From NCBI GenBank assembly GCA_003574785.1, contig QORU01000011.1, positions 62,001 through 126,000 on the forward strand: DNA of 64,000 nucleotides, in the 5' to 3' direction. Positions 52,208-60,880 of the stretch are shown piece by piece. Made by a program: the position numbers and the translations under genes. A model generated the notes under the pieces. The model saw nothing but the letters and a program-made list of their open reading frames with translations, was not told the DNA's origin and searched no databases. This DNA is from Taklimakanibacter deserti. GTDB taxonomy: Bacteria > Pseudomonadota > Alphaproteobacteria > Rhizobiales > Aestuariivirgaceae. Numbering within the stretch: the first letter of the stretch is position 1; each line of letters begins with the position of its first letter.

Positions 52208-53227
52208 TTGGCCAAAGAGCGACCCAAGCTGGATGAGATTGCCCGCGCCGCCCGCGTCTCCAAGGCGACGGTCGACCGGGTGGTCAACCAGCGTCCGGGC
52301 GTCCAGGACCATACCCGCGCCCATGTGCTTGCCGTGATGGCCGAGCTTTCGGGTGAGAAATCGGCGCTCGCCGCGATCAGGAAGGTCAGTCTCGATTTCG
52401 TCCTTCCCGGCGGCAGCAATGCTTTCATCTCCGATCTTGCCCGGCATATCGAGAAGCAGGTCGGCGCGCGCGGCGATGTCGACATCCAGATCCATCGCCT
52501 GGGCGGCATCGAGCCGGAAGAGATCGCCGCCCGGCTCGCCAATCTGCGCACCGTGTGCCAGGGCGTCGGGCTGATCGGCCTCGACAGTCCGGCGGTGCGC
52601 GAGGCGGTGCGCAAGCTCATCGCGCAAGGCACCGTGGTGATGACGCTCGTCTCCGACATCAGCCATGTCGGGCGCGTGAATTATGTCGGCATCGACAACC
52701 GCGCCGCCGGACGGCTCGCCGGCTATCTCATTGGCCGTTTCGTTGCGGGCTCCGCCGGCAAGGTGGCGATGCTCGCCGGCGCCCTCGCCTATCGCGGCCA
52801 TGAGGAGCGCGAGATGGGCTTCCGTCACATATTGCAGGAGAATTTCCCGCAATTGCGCATCGTCGCGGCGCGCGAGGTGCGCGAGGATGCGAACCGCGCC
52901 TATCGCGAGACGCGCTCCCTTCTCGATGAGCATCCCGACCTCAGCGCCATCTATTGCATCGGCGCCGGCCAGGACGGCATTGCCCGCGCCTTGATCGAAC
53001 GCCAGCGCGACAAGTCCGTCGTCTTCGTCGGCCACGATTTGACCGAGGACACGCGCCAATATCTCCTGACCGGCGTCATGGATGTGGCGATCGACCAGAA
53101 CGCCCGTGTCGAGGCGCGCGAGGTCGTCGACCGCCTCGTTCGCGCGGTGCGCGGCGAAGATGATATTTCCACCGCCACGATCCGCATACAATCGGTCTTC
53201 CGCGAAAACATCCCCAATGAAAGCTGA
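52208..53227 (+). CDS. LacI-family transcriptional regulator
   Basis: 339 residues. LacI HTH at the very N-terminus: KLDEIARAARVSKATVDRVV, then N-Q-R hinge region; sugar-binding domain of the periplasmic binding type (VGLIGLDSPAV, YVGIDNRAAGRLAGYLI, MLAGALAYRGHEEREMGF, FVGHDLTEDTRQYL). TTG start at 52208 has AAAGGA 6 nt upstream. It lies between the two divergent units that carry the shared palindromes and should repress both until the sugar-like inducer is present. Confidence 0.93.
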   Translation: MAKERPKLDEIARAARVSKATVDRVVNQRPGVQDHTRAHVLAVMAELSGEKSALAAIRKVSLDFVLPGGSNAFISDLARHIEKQVGARGDVDIQIHRLGGIEPEEIAARLANLRTVCQGVGLIGLDSPAVREAVRKLIAQGTVVMTLVSDISHVGRVNYVGIDNRAAGRLAGYLIGRFVAGSAGKVAMLAGALAYRGHEEREMGFRHILQENFPQLRIVAAREVREDANRAYRETRSLLDEHPDLSAIYCIGAGQDGIARALIERQRDKSVVFVGHDLTEDTRQYLLTGVMDVAIDQNARVEAREVVDRLVRAVRGEDDISTATIRIQSVFRENIPNES

Positions 53228-53231
53228 GCGC

Positions 53232-54287
53232 ATGGACACTATGAGCACCGAGGGGATCTCCCTCGCCTTCCGGCCCGAGAGCGGCATCATCGACGATCTC
53301 GTGATCAATTGCGAAGGAGCGAAGGATTTGCGGCCCCTGCATCGCGCCCCCTGGGTCCGCTCCGGCGAAGCCCTGCCCGATGGTGTGGCGCCCGTCGAAA
53401 GCCGCCTTGCCGGTGATTTCTTCTGCGCGCCTTTCGGCCGGACGAAGGCCGACATTCCGATCCATGGCTGGGCCGCCAATGGCACATGGGAAAAGGCCGG
53501 CAGCGACCGCGCAGGTGACGGCGCCGTCACCACGACATATGCTTTGCGCGAGGCGGTCGAAGGCGCGCGCCTCGTCAAGCATCTGACGCTCTGCCCCCAT
53601 CACCCGATCGTCTATCAAAGCCATGTCTTCGAGGGCGGCGCCGGCGCCATTCCCGTGGCGCATCACGCCATGATCCATGTGCCGGGCGGCGCGCGCTTGA
53701 GCTTTTCACGCAAAGCCTCGGGCTTCACGCTCGGCAAGGCGCTCGAGACCGATCCGAAGCGCGGCCGCTCGGTGCTTCTCTATCCGCAGCGCTTCGCGTC
53801 CCTGGCCAAGGTCAAGCGCGCCGATGGCGGCATCAGCGATGCGAGCCTCTATCCCTTCGATCAGGGACATGAGGACTTCATCATCATGAGTGAAAGGCCG
53901 GGCACGAAGCTCGGCTGGTCGGCGGCGCTCGCCAAGGCCGATGGCTTTCTGTTCTTCGCGCTCAAGGATGCGACCGTCCTGCCGCATACGGCCCTGTGGA
54001 TGAGCAATGGCGGACGCAACTACGCGCCATGGAACGGCCGCCACCGGGCGGTGATCGGCATCGAGGAGGCATCGCTCGACCACCATCTGATCGAGGATCC
54101 CGAGGACGGGCTTGCGGGCGTGGCGCTCGGCAAGGGCAAGGTCACGGTCCGCTATGCGCTGGGCGCCATCCCGGTGCCGGCGAACTGGACCGCGGTCAGC
54201 GACATCGCTCTTGGCAATGGCGAGATCACCCTCACCGATGCGAGCGGCGACACACGCAAGGTGCCCTTCCTCGCCGGCTTCCTCTGA
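53232..54287 (+). CDS. Galactose-mutarotase-like sugar-cluster protein
   Basis: 351 residues. No textbook signature, but the pattern IPIHGWAANGTWEKAG and HPIVYQSHVFEGG...VAHHAMIH resembles the aldose-1-epimerase/DUF4432 superfamily that often travels with sugar importers. No signal peptide. Starts at 53217, 53232 and 53241 are possible; I report 53232. It follows lacI by a few bases and precedes the sugar-binding protein, so it probably handles the imported sugar's anomeric form. Function inferred from fold resemblance and context. Confidence 0.6.
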   Translation: MDTMSTEGISLAFRPESGIIDDLVINCEGAKDLRPLHRAPWVRSGEALPDGVAPVESRLAGDFFCAPFGRTKADIPIHGWAANGTWEKAGSDRAGDGAVTTTYALREAVEGARLVKHLTLCPHHPIVYQSHVFEGGAGAIPVAHHAMIHVPGGARLSFSRKASGFTLGKALETDPKRGRSVLLYPQRFASLAKVKRADGGISDASLYPFDQGHEDFIIMSERPGTKLGWSAALAKADGFLFFALKDATVLPHTALWMSNGGRNYAPWNGRHRAVIGIEEASLDHHLIEDPEDGLAGVALGKGKVTVRYALGAIPVPANWTAVSDIALGNGEITLTDASGDTRKVPFLAGFL

Positions 54288-54323
54288 CGCGCCTTGACTC
54301 GCGCTTCCGCTTCCTCCTACCAT

Positions 54324-54357
54324 CATCAAAATGATGCGGCTCAAATAGCATTTTGAG
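54324..54357. promoter_or_regulatory. LacI operator(s) before the sugar importer
   Basis: CATCAAAATGATG (54324-54336) is the exact reverse complement of the operator at 52055. A second, weaker dyad CTCAAA-tagca-TTTTGAG (54340-54357) follows. They lie 64-97 bp upstream of the binding-protein ATG, so this gene has its own regulated promoter in the 133-bp gap. Confidence 0.65.
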
Positions 54358-54420
54358 TTCATGGCCGGGCTTGACCCGGCCACCCAAAAGATAAGTGCGC
54401 AACATTAGTGGGAGGATGAA

Positions 54421-55368
54421 ATGCTGAAGCGAATAATGGTCTGTCTCAGTGCCGCACTGGTGGCGCTGAGCCTGGGGCTGGCCTCGAGCGTCTCGGCCGA
54501 GGCCAAGAAGACATTCTATTGGATATCGCATGGATCGCCCGCCGATCCGGTCTGGACCTATTTCCTCGCCGGTGCCAAGCAATGGGCCGAGGACACCGGC
54601 AACACGGTGAACACCTCCTTCCACAATGGCGATGTGCCGGCGCATCAGGAAGCGGTACGCGCCGCCATTGCCGCCAAGGCCGACGGCATCGTCACCACCA
54701 GCCCCGATCCCGGCAGCCTGGTCGCGGTCGCCAAGGAAGCGAATGACGCCGGCATTCCGATCATCAATTTCAATACGCCCGATCCGAAAGCGAGCTTCGA
54801 TGCCTATGTCGGCGGCGACAACGTCACTTTCGGCCGCAACTGGGCGCAATATCTGGTCGACAAGGGTTTGGTGAAATCGGGCGACTTCGTCTGGATGCCG
54901 GTCGAGGTGCCGGGCGCAACCTATGGCGTGCAGGAAGAGGAAGGCATATCGAGCGTCTTCAAGCCGCTCAACATCACCTGGGAGATCACCGACGCCACGC
55001 TCGATCAGGCGGAGATCATCACCCGCATGTCGGACTACCTGACCGCCAACCGCGCCAAGATCAAGGCGATCATCGGGCTCGGCGATCTCGTGACCGGCAG
55101 CATCAAGCGCGTCTTCGACCAGGTCGGCGTCAAGGCCGGCGAGATTCCGGTGGTAGGCTGGGGCAACTCGACCGAGACCACGCAGGAAGTGCTCACCGGC
55201 TATGTGAATGCCGCGCAATGGCAGGACCCGCAGGCGACGAGCTACATGGCGCTGTCCATGGCCGCCATGGCGTCGAGCAAGATCCCGCCCGGCTTCAACA
55301 TCATCACCGGCGCCCTCTATGAGAAGGACACGGCCGAGGTCTATGACAAGATCCTCTCCGGCAAGTAG
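54421..55368 (+). CDS. Periplasmic sugar-binding protein (FrcB/RbsB type)
   Basis: 315 residues with a signal peptide (about 1-26, ending SVSAEA). Type-I binding protein: KTFYWISHGSPADPVWTYFL, AIAAKADGIVTTSPDPGSLV, YVGGDNVTFGRNWAQYLVD, VVGWGNSTETTQEVLTGYV. Supplies substrate to the permease and single-domain ATPase downstream, the arrangement of S. meliloti FrcBCA. Ligand unknown; context points to the substrate of the Moc-like operon. Confidence 0.93.
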   Translation: MLKRIMVCLSAALVALSLGLASSVSAEAKKTFYWISHGSPADPVWTYFLAGAKQWAEDTGNTVNTSFHNGDVPAHQEAVRAAIAAKADGIVTTSPDPGSLVAVAKEANDAGIPIINFNTPDPKASFDAYVGGDNVTFGRNWAQYLVDKGLVKSGDFVWMPVEVPGATYGVQEEEGISSVFKPLNITWEITDATLDQAEIITRMSDYLTANRAKIKAIIGLGDLVTGSIKRVFDQVGVKAGEIPVVGWGNSTETTQEVLTGYVNAAQWQDPQATSYMALSMAAMASSKIPPGFNIITGALYEKDTAEVYDKILSGK

Positions 55369-55408
55369 TGTTGGCTGAAAGTCCGCAAGCGCATCTCGCC
55401 ATCCTTAT

Positions 55409-55457
55409 CCTTCCCCCTTGCGGGGAAGGTGGCTACCCGGCCTGGGGCCGGGTAGCC
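55409..55457. repeat. Intergenic hairpins after binding-protein gene (REP-like)
   Basis: CCTTCCCC (55409-55416) pairs with GGGGAAGG (55422-55429). A perfect 12-bp stem GGCTACCCGGCC (55431-55442) pairs with GGCCGGGTAGCC (55446-55457), 3-nt loop. This matches the type of element found at 27118 in the other importer operon, again between the binding-protein gene and the next gene. Likely mRNA stabiliser or partial terminator. Confidence 0.65.
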
Positions 55458-55498
55458 GGATGGGGAGCGGTGCCGCGCGAACAGTGTTGACGGCCGTC

Positions 55499-56485
55499 AT
55501 GCAGCACCGCTCCCTTTTGCAGCGCCTCATCGCCGCGCCAGAATTCGGCCCGCTCGTCCTTCTGGTGCTCGAGCTTCTCGTCTTCTGGTCGATCAATCCG
55601 GGCTTCTTGTCGCTCCAGAATATCAGCAACACGCTCGCCTTCACTGTCGAGCTCGGCCTCATCGCGCTGGCGATGACCTTGCTCATGACCTCGGGCGAGT
55701 TCGATCTCTCGGTCGGCTCGGTCTTCGGCTTCTCGGCCGTGCTGATGTGGACCTTGTTCAACAGCGGTGTCGTGCCGTTGGAAGTGGCCTTTCTCATCGC
55801 CTTGGGTGTCAGCCTGTTCATCGGTTTTGCCAATGGCTGGTTCGTCACCAGGCTCAACATCCCCTCCTTCCTCGTGACCTTGGGCATGCTGCTGGTGGTG
55901 CGCGGCACGGCACTTTATGTCACCGACGGTTTCCCGCAGCGGACCTGGAATGCCGAAGGCAACTGGCTCGCCGATCTCCTGGTCGGGAGCTTCTATATCG
56001 GCACCTTCCGCGTCTATATGTCGGTCTTCTGGTTCGCCCTTGCGGCAATCGCGACGCATTATCTCCTGACCGAGACCAAGGCCGGCAACTGGATCCAGGC
56101 CTCGGGCGGCAATCCCGGCGCCGCGCGCGCCCGCGGCGTCAATGTCAAGCGCACCAAGATCCTGCTGTTCATGTTCGCGTCCGCCATGTCGGCGCTGGCC
56201 GGCATCATCTCGTCGATCCGCACCTCGGCCGCCAATCCCAATAGCGGCACCGGCTATGAGCTCGAAGTCATCGCCATGGTCGTCATCGGCGGCACACTGT
56301 TGACCGGCGGCCGCGGCACGATCCTCGGAACCGTGCTCGGCATCTTCATCCTGCGCGTCATGCGCAACGGCATCGTGCTGGTCGGCGTGCCGGGCCTTGC
56401 CTACAATATCTTCATCGGCGCCATCATCCTCGGCATGATGGCGCTCCATTCATGGCTCGAACGCCGGCACAATGCGGGGACTTGA
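55499..56485 (+). CDS. Sugar ABC transporter permease (FrcC/RbsC type)
   Basis: 328 residues, about nine to ten membrane segments. Family motifs: LALAMTLLMTSGEFDLSVGS-like (IALAMTLLMTSGEFDLSVGS), FANGWFVTRLNIPSFLVTLG, ASGGNPGAARARGVNVKRTK, VVIGGTLLTGGRGTILGTVL. ATG 55499 chosen; the upstream extension would encode the hairpin repeat. Channel partner of the FrcA-like ATPase that follows. Confidence 0.93.
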   Translation: MQHRSLLQRLIAAPEFGPLVLLVLELLVFWSINPGFLSLQNISNTLAFTVELGLIALAMTLLMTSGEFDLSVGSVFGFSAVLMWTLFNSGVVPLEVAFLIALGVSLFIGFANGWFVTRLNIPSFLVTLGMLLVVRGTALYVTDGFPQRTWNAEGNWLADLLVGSFYIGTFRVYMSVFWFALAAIATHYLLTETKAGNWIQASGGNPGAARARGVNVKRTKILLFMFASAMSALAGIISSIRTSAANPNSGTGYELEVIAMVVIGGTLLTGGRGTILGTVLGIFILRVMRNGIVLVGVPGLAYNIFIGAIILGMMALHSWLERRHNAGT

Positions 56486-56489
56486 GCAG

Positions 56490-57263
56490 ATGGAAGACGA
56501 ACTCGTCCGCATGGAGCGGATCAACAAGTTCTATGGCCGCGTCCATGCCTTGCGCGATGTGAGCCTGAGAATCCTGCGGCGCGAGGTCGTGGGGCTCCTC
56601 GGCGACAATGGCGCCGGCAAGTCGACTTTGATCAAGGTCCTGTCGGGCGCCGTGCCGATGTCGGGCGGCGAGATCTATGTCAAGGGCCGCAAGGTCGAGA
56701 TGAAGAGCACCACCGATGCCATCGCCAATGGCATCGAGACCATCTATCAGGATTCGGCCCTGGTGCCGCAGCTCTCGATCGCCCGCAACCTGTTCCTGGG
56801 ACGCGAGCCGGTCAAAGGCCCGCGCTTCCTCAACCGGCTCGATCACGAAGCGATGAACGGCGTCGCCCGCGACCTGTTGAAGAAGGTCGGCATCACCAAG
56901 GAGATCCCGCCCGACACGCCGATCACCGCTCTGTCGGGCGGCGAGCGCCAGGCGGTAGCGATCGCGCGTGCCATGCAGTTCGACAGCGATCTCATCATAT
57001 TGGACGAGCCGACCAACAATCTCGGTGTCGCCGAAACCCAGGGCGTGCTGCGCTTCGTGCGCGAGGCGCGCAATACCGGCCATTCCTGCATCTTCATCGC
57101 CCACAATATCCATCATGTCTTCCAGGTCGTCGACCGCATCATCGTCATGCGCGGCGGCCGGATCGTCGCCGACGACATCGATCCCAAGCAGACCAGCATC
57201 GAGGAGGTCGAGCGCGTCATCACCGGCGAAGCCATGATCGCGGCGGTCGAGCGCGCGAGCTAG
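56490..57263 (+). CDS. Sugar ABC transporter ATPase, single domain (FrcA type)
   Basis: 257 residues, one nucleotide-binding domain. Walker A GDNGAGKST, Q-loop IYQDSALVPQLSIARNLFLG, signature LSGGERQAVAIARAM, Walker B LIILDEPTNNLG. Single-domain length separates it from RbsA at 27312 and matches FrcA. ATG 56490 chosen; ATG 56472 would overlap the permease stop. Last gene of the LacI-controlled import unit. Confidence 0.93.
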   Translation: MEDELVRMERINKFYGRVHALRDVSLRILRREVVGLLGDNGAGKSTLIKVLSGAVPMSGGEIYVKGRKVEMKSTTDAIANGIETIYQDSALVPQLSIARNLFLGREPVKGPRFLNRLDHEAMNGVARDLLKKVGITKEIPPDTPITALSGGERQAVAIARAMQFDSDLIILDEPTNNLGVAETQGVLRFVREARNTGHSCIFIAHNIHHVFQVVDRIIVMRGGRIVADDIDPKQTSIEEVERVITGEAMIAAVERAS

Positions 57264-57329
57264 ACTACTTCCCTACTCCGGCTCGTATCCGGCGGCCGTG
57301 AATCCCAAAACTCGCTCCTCGGCTGAGGA

Positions 57330-58208
57330 TCAGGGGCCGGTTGGTTTGACCGCTGCGACAACGCGCTTGATCGCCGTCATCAGAGAAGTCGTGCCGCGCC
57401 GGTGTTCGCTGTCGTTTTGGCGCATGAACAGGCCGTTTTCTATGCCCTCGAACATGCCGAGAAGTGCCTTCGCCACCTCGCCGGGCACGCCTTCCTCGGC
57501 AAGCAGTGCCGCGCGGCGTTCCGGCGGCACCGGCACCGGCGCCACCGGACGGCCGAGAATTTGCGCAAAGGCCGACGCCACATCGCCGGCGCTCCAGTCT
57601 TCCGGTCCGCTGAGCTCCACGATCCGCTTCCCGGTCCATTCCTCGCCCAGAAGGGTTGCCGCTGCGCGCCCGACATCGATCGTGCTCACCATCGGGATCT
57701 TCTGAGAAGGTTCGAGAAAGGTCGGCAGCACGCTTTCCGACAGGACGGTTTCCGCCGCCTCGCCCCAGGTCTCGACAAAATAGCCCGACCGCAGGAAGGC
57801 GGTCGCCGGCGCCACCCCGTCAAGCAGGGCCTCGAACCGGTTGAGGGTGGCAATGACGCCGGTGCCGGAGGCATGCTGCGCGCCGATGGACGACAGGATA
57901 ACGGCCTTGGGCAGATGCGCCCGCCGTGCCGCATCGGCCAGCGCCGCGCCGAGTTCTTCCGTGCGCTGATAGGGATCGCCGCTCACCGGCGGCGGATTGA
58001 GAAGGAACGCTCCCGACGCACCTTTCAGCGCATCGGCCATCGCGTCCGAATCCTCGATGCGCGCGACGACCACCTCCGCGCCGAGTTCTGTCCATTTTTC
58101 ACCCTGGTCCCTGCGGCGCAGGACGACGCGCACGGCCTTGCCGCGTTCAATGAGGGCGCGCGCTGCCTCGCCGCCGGCCCGTCCGTTTGCTCCAAGCACG
58201 ACATACAT
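57330..58208 (-). CDS. NmrA-like NAD(P)-binding protein
   Basis: 292 residues. Rossmann motif VLGANGRAGGEAARALIERG (about 4-23), typical of NmrA/quinone oxidoreductase 2-type atypical SDRs; then AVRVVLRRRDQGEKW (NADP phosphate-binding arginines), VVVARIEDSDAMADALKG, FLLNPPPVSGDPYQR, and VILSSIGAQHASGTG. Likely an NADPH-dependent quinone or redox-sensing reductase. ATG 58208. Divergent from a LysR regulator with 81 bp between. Confidence 0.88.
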   Translation of the reverse strand: MYVVLGANGRAGGEAARALIERGKAVRVVLRRRDQGEKWTELGAEVVVARIEDSDAMADALKGASGAFLLNPPPVSGDPYQRTEELGAALADAARRAHLPKAVILSSIGAQHASGTGVIATLNRFEALLDGVAPATAFLRSGYFVETWGEAAETVLSESVLPTFLEPSQKIPMVSTIDVGRAAATLLGEEWTGKRIVELSGPEDWSAGDVASAFAQILGRPVAPVPVPPERRAALLAEEGVPGEVAKALLGMFEGIENGLFMRQNDSEHRRGTTSLMTAIKRVVAAVKPTGP

Positions 58209-58256
58209 GATGCTCTCCTTCAGTTGCTCGCTGGAGAACGGATAAGCCTGACATTT

Positions 58257-58275
58257 CCATGCGTCCAATGCATGG
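58257..58275. promoter_or_regulatory. Inverted repeat CCATGC-N7-GCATGG
   Basis: Perfect 6-bp arms, 7-bp spacer, in the divergent gap between the NmrA-like and LysR genes and 14 bp upstream of the LysR ATG. Candidate LysR binding site (T-N11-A type). Confidence 0.45.
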
Positions 58276-58289
58276 TATATATAGTCAGC

Positions 58290-59204
58290 ATGCGCGAAAT
58301 GGATTTACGCCGGATCGACCTCAACCTGCTGGTGGCGCTCGAGGCACTGCTGGAAGAGAAGAACGTCACACGGGCCGCCCACCGGCTCGGCATGAGCCAG
58401 CCGGCCGCGAGCCGGGCGCTCGGACGGTTGCGCGCGCTGTTGTCGGACGCGCTGCTGGTCGATGGGCCGGGCGGCTATGTCCTGAGCTCCCGCGCCGAAG
58501 AGCTGCGCCCGGCGCTGCGCCGGATACTGGCCGGTATCGGAGAAATGCTGGAAGCGAACGTGTTCGATCCCGCGACGGCGACGGGCCGGATCCGGCTTCT
58601 CATGCCCGATCTCCAGGCCGTGGCACTCGCGCCGCATTTGCTCGCCCGCCTCGCAGAGGAGGCCCCATCCCTCGATCTCGATATTGTCGCACCCGGCACG
58701 AACGGGATGGAAGCGCTGGAGCACGGTGACGCCGATGCGATGGTGGCGCTGATCGACGAAGCGCCGGCCGGCATCCACCGACGCCGCCTCTATGACGAAG
58801 AACTCGTAACGCTCATGCGGGCGCGCCACCCTGCGCTCGCCCGAAAGCTCACGCTCGACCGCTTTCTGGCGCTCGAGCATATCGTGGTGAGCGTCACCGG
58901 CGTCGGGCCTGCGCCTGTCGATGAGGTGCTGGCGCGAATGGGGCGAACGCGACGGGTGAAGCTGCGCGTGCCGAACTTCTTCGCCGCCGTCGAGATCGCC
59001 GCTCGCTCCGACCTCGTCATGACCCTGCCGGCAAGCCTGGCGCGCGCCGCCGCCAATATGAGGCGCTTCGTATCCTTGCCGCCGCCCCTCGATCTTGCGA
59101 GCTTCACCATGAGCCTCGCCTGGCACGCACGCCAGCAGGATGCGCCGAGGCACATCTGGTTGAGACGCGCCATTGTCGCGGCGGCGATGGATATGTCAGC
59201 GTAA
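58290..59204 (+). CDS. LysR-family regulator (NodD/PcaQ-like group)
   Basis: 304 residues. N-terminus MDLRRIDLNLLVALEALLEEKNVTRAAHRLGMSQPAASRA pattern (shown in part), followed by LRALLSDALLVDGPGGYVLS and the effector domain. The initial L-N-L-L-V-A-L-E pattern is that of the NodD/LeuO-like LysR subgroup. The open frame extends far upstream, but similarity starts at ATG 58290 or 58299. Regulates the divergent NmrA-like gene, by position. Confidence 0.92.
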   Translation: MREMDLRRIDLNLLVALEALLEEKNVTRAAHRLGMSQPAASRALGRLRALLSDALLVDGPGGYVLSSRAEELRPALRRILAGIGEMLEANVFDPATATGRIRLLMPDLQAVALAPHLLARLAEEAPSLDLDIVAPGTNGMEALEHGDADAMVALIDEAPAGIHRRRLYDEELVTLMRARHPALARKLTLDRFLALEHIVVSVTGVGPAPVDEVLARMGRTRRVKLRVPNFFAAVEIAARSDLVMTLPASLARAAANMRRFVSLPPPLDLASFTMSLAWHARQQDAPRHIWLRRAIVAAAMDMSA

Positions 59205-59518
59205 TCGAAGCTGGAAGCTGAGGCTGCAAATCGGTCTCATCCAGATCTATCTATTGACATTGCGGGCCAAAACGGAGGATTTGGGAAATACAAGGCTGGC
59301 AACCTGCGTCTATTCGCTTCACGATCAGTCAATCACATCACGCCAGAATGTCCGCCCGAAAACTGGAAGACCTCTTTTTCAAGACGAGAAATTCCCTGCT
59401 CCGCGTCATGCTGAACCACCAACGCCTTGAAATGATTGGAGGCGAAAAGTTTTTCGCAAAAATTCCCTGATAATCCCTGATAATCCCTGATATTCGCTGT
59501 TCTTGGACCGGGAGGGCC
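59205..59518. other. 314-bp intergenic stretch with tandem TCCCTGATAA repeats
   Basis: No convincing gene. At 59464-59492 the 10-bp unit TCCCTGATAA occurs almost three times in tandem. A 40-codon frame (59348-59470, ending EKFFAKIP) runs into the repeats, but has no ribosome-binding site or family likeness I can name. The base composition is lower in GC than the neighbours, so it may be a remnant of a transferred element or the 3' region of the LysR transcript. Confidence 0.5.
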
Positions 59519-60880
59519 TTAGAGTCCGCCCGAACGCAAGAGCGGCGGAAGCCGGTTGCTCGACCAGGAGCTGAGGCGCGCTTCGATCCATTGCCCGATG
59601 GCGAGAAGCTCGGGCTCGGCGTCCTTGCGGCCGATAAGCTGGACGCCGATCGGCAGGCCGTCGCGCGAGAAGCCGGCGGGCAGCGCCAAGGCCGGATGGC
59701 CGGTGACGTTGCACAGCATGCGCACCGAGGCTTCCGACAAGGCGTCGAGCGCCTGGGCATCGTCCATCCGGCACGGCGGCAAGCCGCTGACCGCCGTCAT
59801 CAGGCAATCGACGCCCGTCAAGGCATCATCGACAAGGGCCGCAAGATCGTTCCGCAATTTCTGGGCGGTGAGATAATCATCCATGTCGAGAAAGGCGCCG
59901 GTCAGCAGCATCGATCGCAACGCCGCGCCATAGAGCTCGGGCGCCTCGATGAGCCGCATACGGTGGATGGCGAGCGCTTCGACATGGAGCGTCACCCAGC
60001 CCACGGTGTTGATCTTGGCGAGCGGCGCCACTTGGCGCTCGACCAAGGCGCAGCCTTGCTCCGTCAGCTCGGCGATGGCTCTGTCGATGACCGCGGCGAC
60101 ATCAGGAGAAGGCGTCTGATCGCTTCGCCATAGATGATCGAGGAGACCGATGCGCGGCGGCCTGCCCGGTCGGGAGGGTGGCGCGCCGCTGAGACATTCG
60201 AAGGCAAGCGCCGCATCGCCGACGGTGCGCGTCATGGGGCCGACCGTGTCCATGCTGGGGGCCAGCGGAAACGTGCCGGCGGTCGAAAGCCTGCCGAAGC
60301 CGGGCTTCAGTCCGACGACGCCATTCATCATGGCGGGACTGCGGATCGACCCGCCGGTGTCGGTGCCGACGGCAAGCGGCACCATCCGCGCCGCAAGCGC
60401 GGCCCCGCAGCCGCTCGAGCTCGAGCCCGGCGTGAAAGCCGGATTCCAGGGATTGCGTGCCGCGGGCCAAGGGTCGTCTTCGCCGGGCTCGCCCAGCCCA
60501 TATTCATGCAGGGCTAGCTTGCCGAGCGGAATGGCGCCCGCCGCGACCAGCCTCTCGACCACGACCGCATGGCGCAGGGCCGCTGTCCTGTCGCCCGCCC
60601 GCGAATGGCACGTCGTCGGCAGGCCTTCGATGTCGATATTGTCCTTGACCGCGAAGGGAATGCCGAAGAGCGGGGGCAATCCTTCACGCCGCCAAGCGCT
60701 GCGGCAGGCCTTGGCCATCGACCGCGCTTTGTCGCCATCGACCCGGAGAAAGGCATGGACGGCCGGATCATGGGCGTCGATCTGCGCCAGTAGCGCATCG
60801 ACATAGTCGACCGGATCGAGCTCTCCCGAAGCGATGGCGTCGCGCGCCTCGATCAAGGAGAGAAGCGCCGGCGTCGTCAT
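59519..60880 (-). CDS. Amidase (amidase signature family)
   Basis: 453 residues. Ser-cisSer-Lys catalytic triad: Lys79 (FGIPFAVKDNIDIEG), cis-Ser near 154 (TPGSSSSGCGAA) and nucleophile Ser178 (GTDTGGSIRSPA). Closest by pattern to GatA/AtzF-like hydrolases that cut small amides; the substrate cannot be read. Its ATG overlaps the stop of a 44-residue gene. Last gene of the leftward cluster that carries an orphan EctC and a TPP-enzyme subunit. Confidence 0.92.
   Translation of the reverse strand: MTTPALLSLIEARDAIASGELDPVDYVDALLAQIDAHDPAVHAFLRVDGDKARSMAKACRSAWRREGLPPLFGIPFAVKDNIDIEGLPTTCHSRAGDRTAALRHAVVVERLVAAGAIPLGKLALHEYGLGEPGEDDPWPAARNPWNPAFTPGSSSSGCGAALAARMVPLAVGTDTGGSIRSPAMMNGVVGLKPGFGRLSTAGTFPLAPSMDTVGPMTRTVGDAALAFECLSGAPPSRPGRPPRIGLLDHLWRSDQTPSPDVAAVIDRAIAELTEQGCALVERQVAPLAKINTVGWVTLHVEALAIHRMRLIEAPELYGAALRSMLLTGAFLDMDDYLTAQKLRNDLAALVDDALTGVDCLMTAVSGLPPCRMDDAQALDALSEASVRMLCNVTGHPALALPAGFSRDGLPIGVQLIGRKDAEPELLAIGQWIEARLSSWSSNRLPPLLRSGGL

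Noticed and set aside
52172..53578. Leftward open frame of 468 codons
   Set aside because: Antisense to lacI and the mutarotase-like gene. Residue content typical of a GC-rich shadow frame.
55418..55498. Longer start for the FrcC-type permease
   Set aside because: The extra residues translate the hairpin repeat and do not resemble a permease N-terminus.
57402..58289. Upstream extension of the LysR gene to 600 residues
   Set aside because: This part is antisense to the NmrA-like gene, which has a proper Rossmann motif. LysR similarity begins at 58290.
59348..59470. 40-codon frame ending EKFFAKIP
   Set aside because: No ribosome-binding site, no recognised family, runs into tandem repeats. 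Recorded only as part of the intergenic region.
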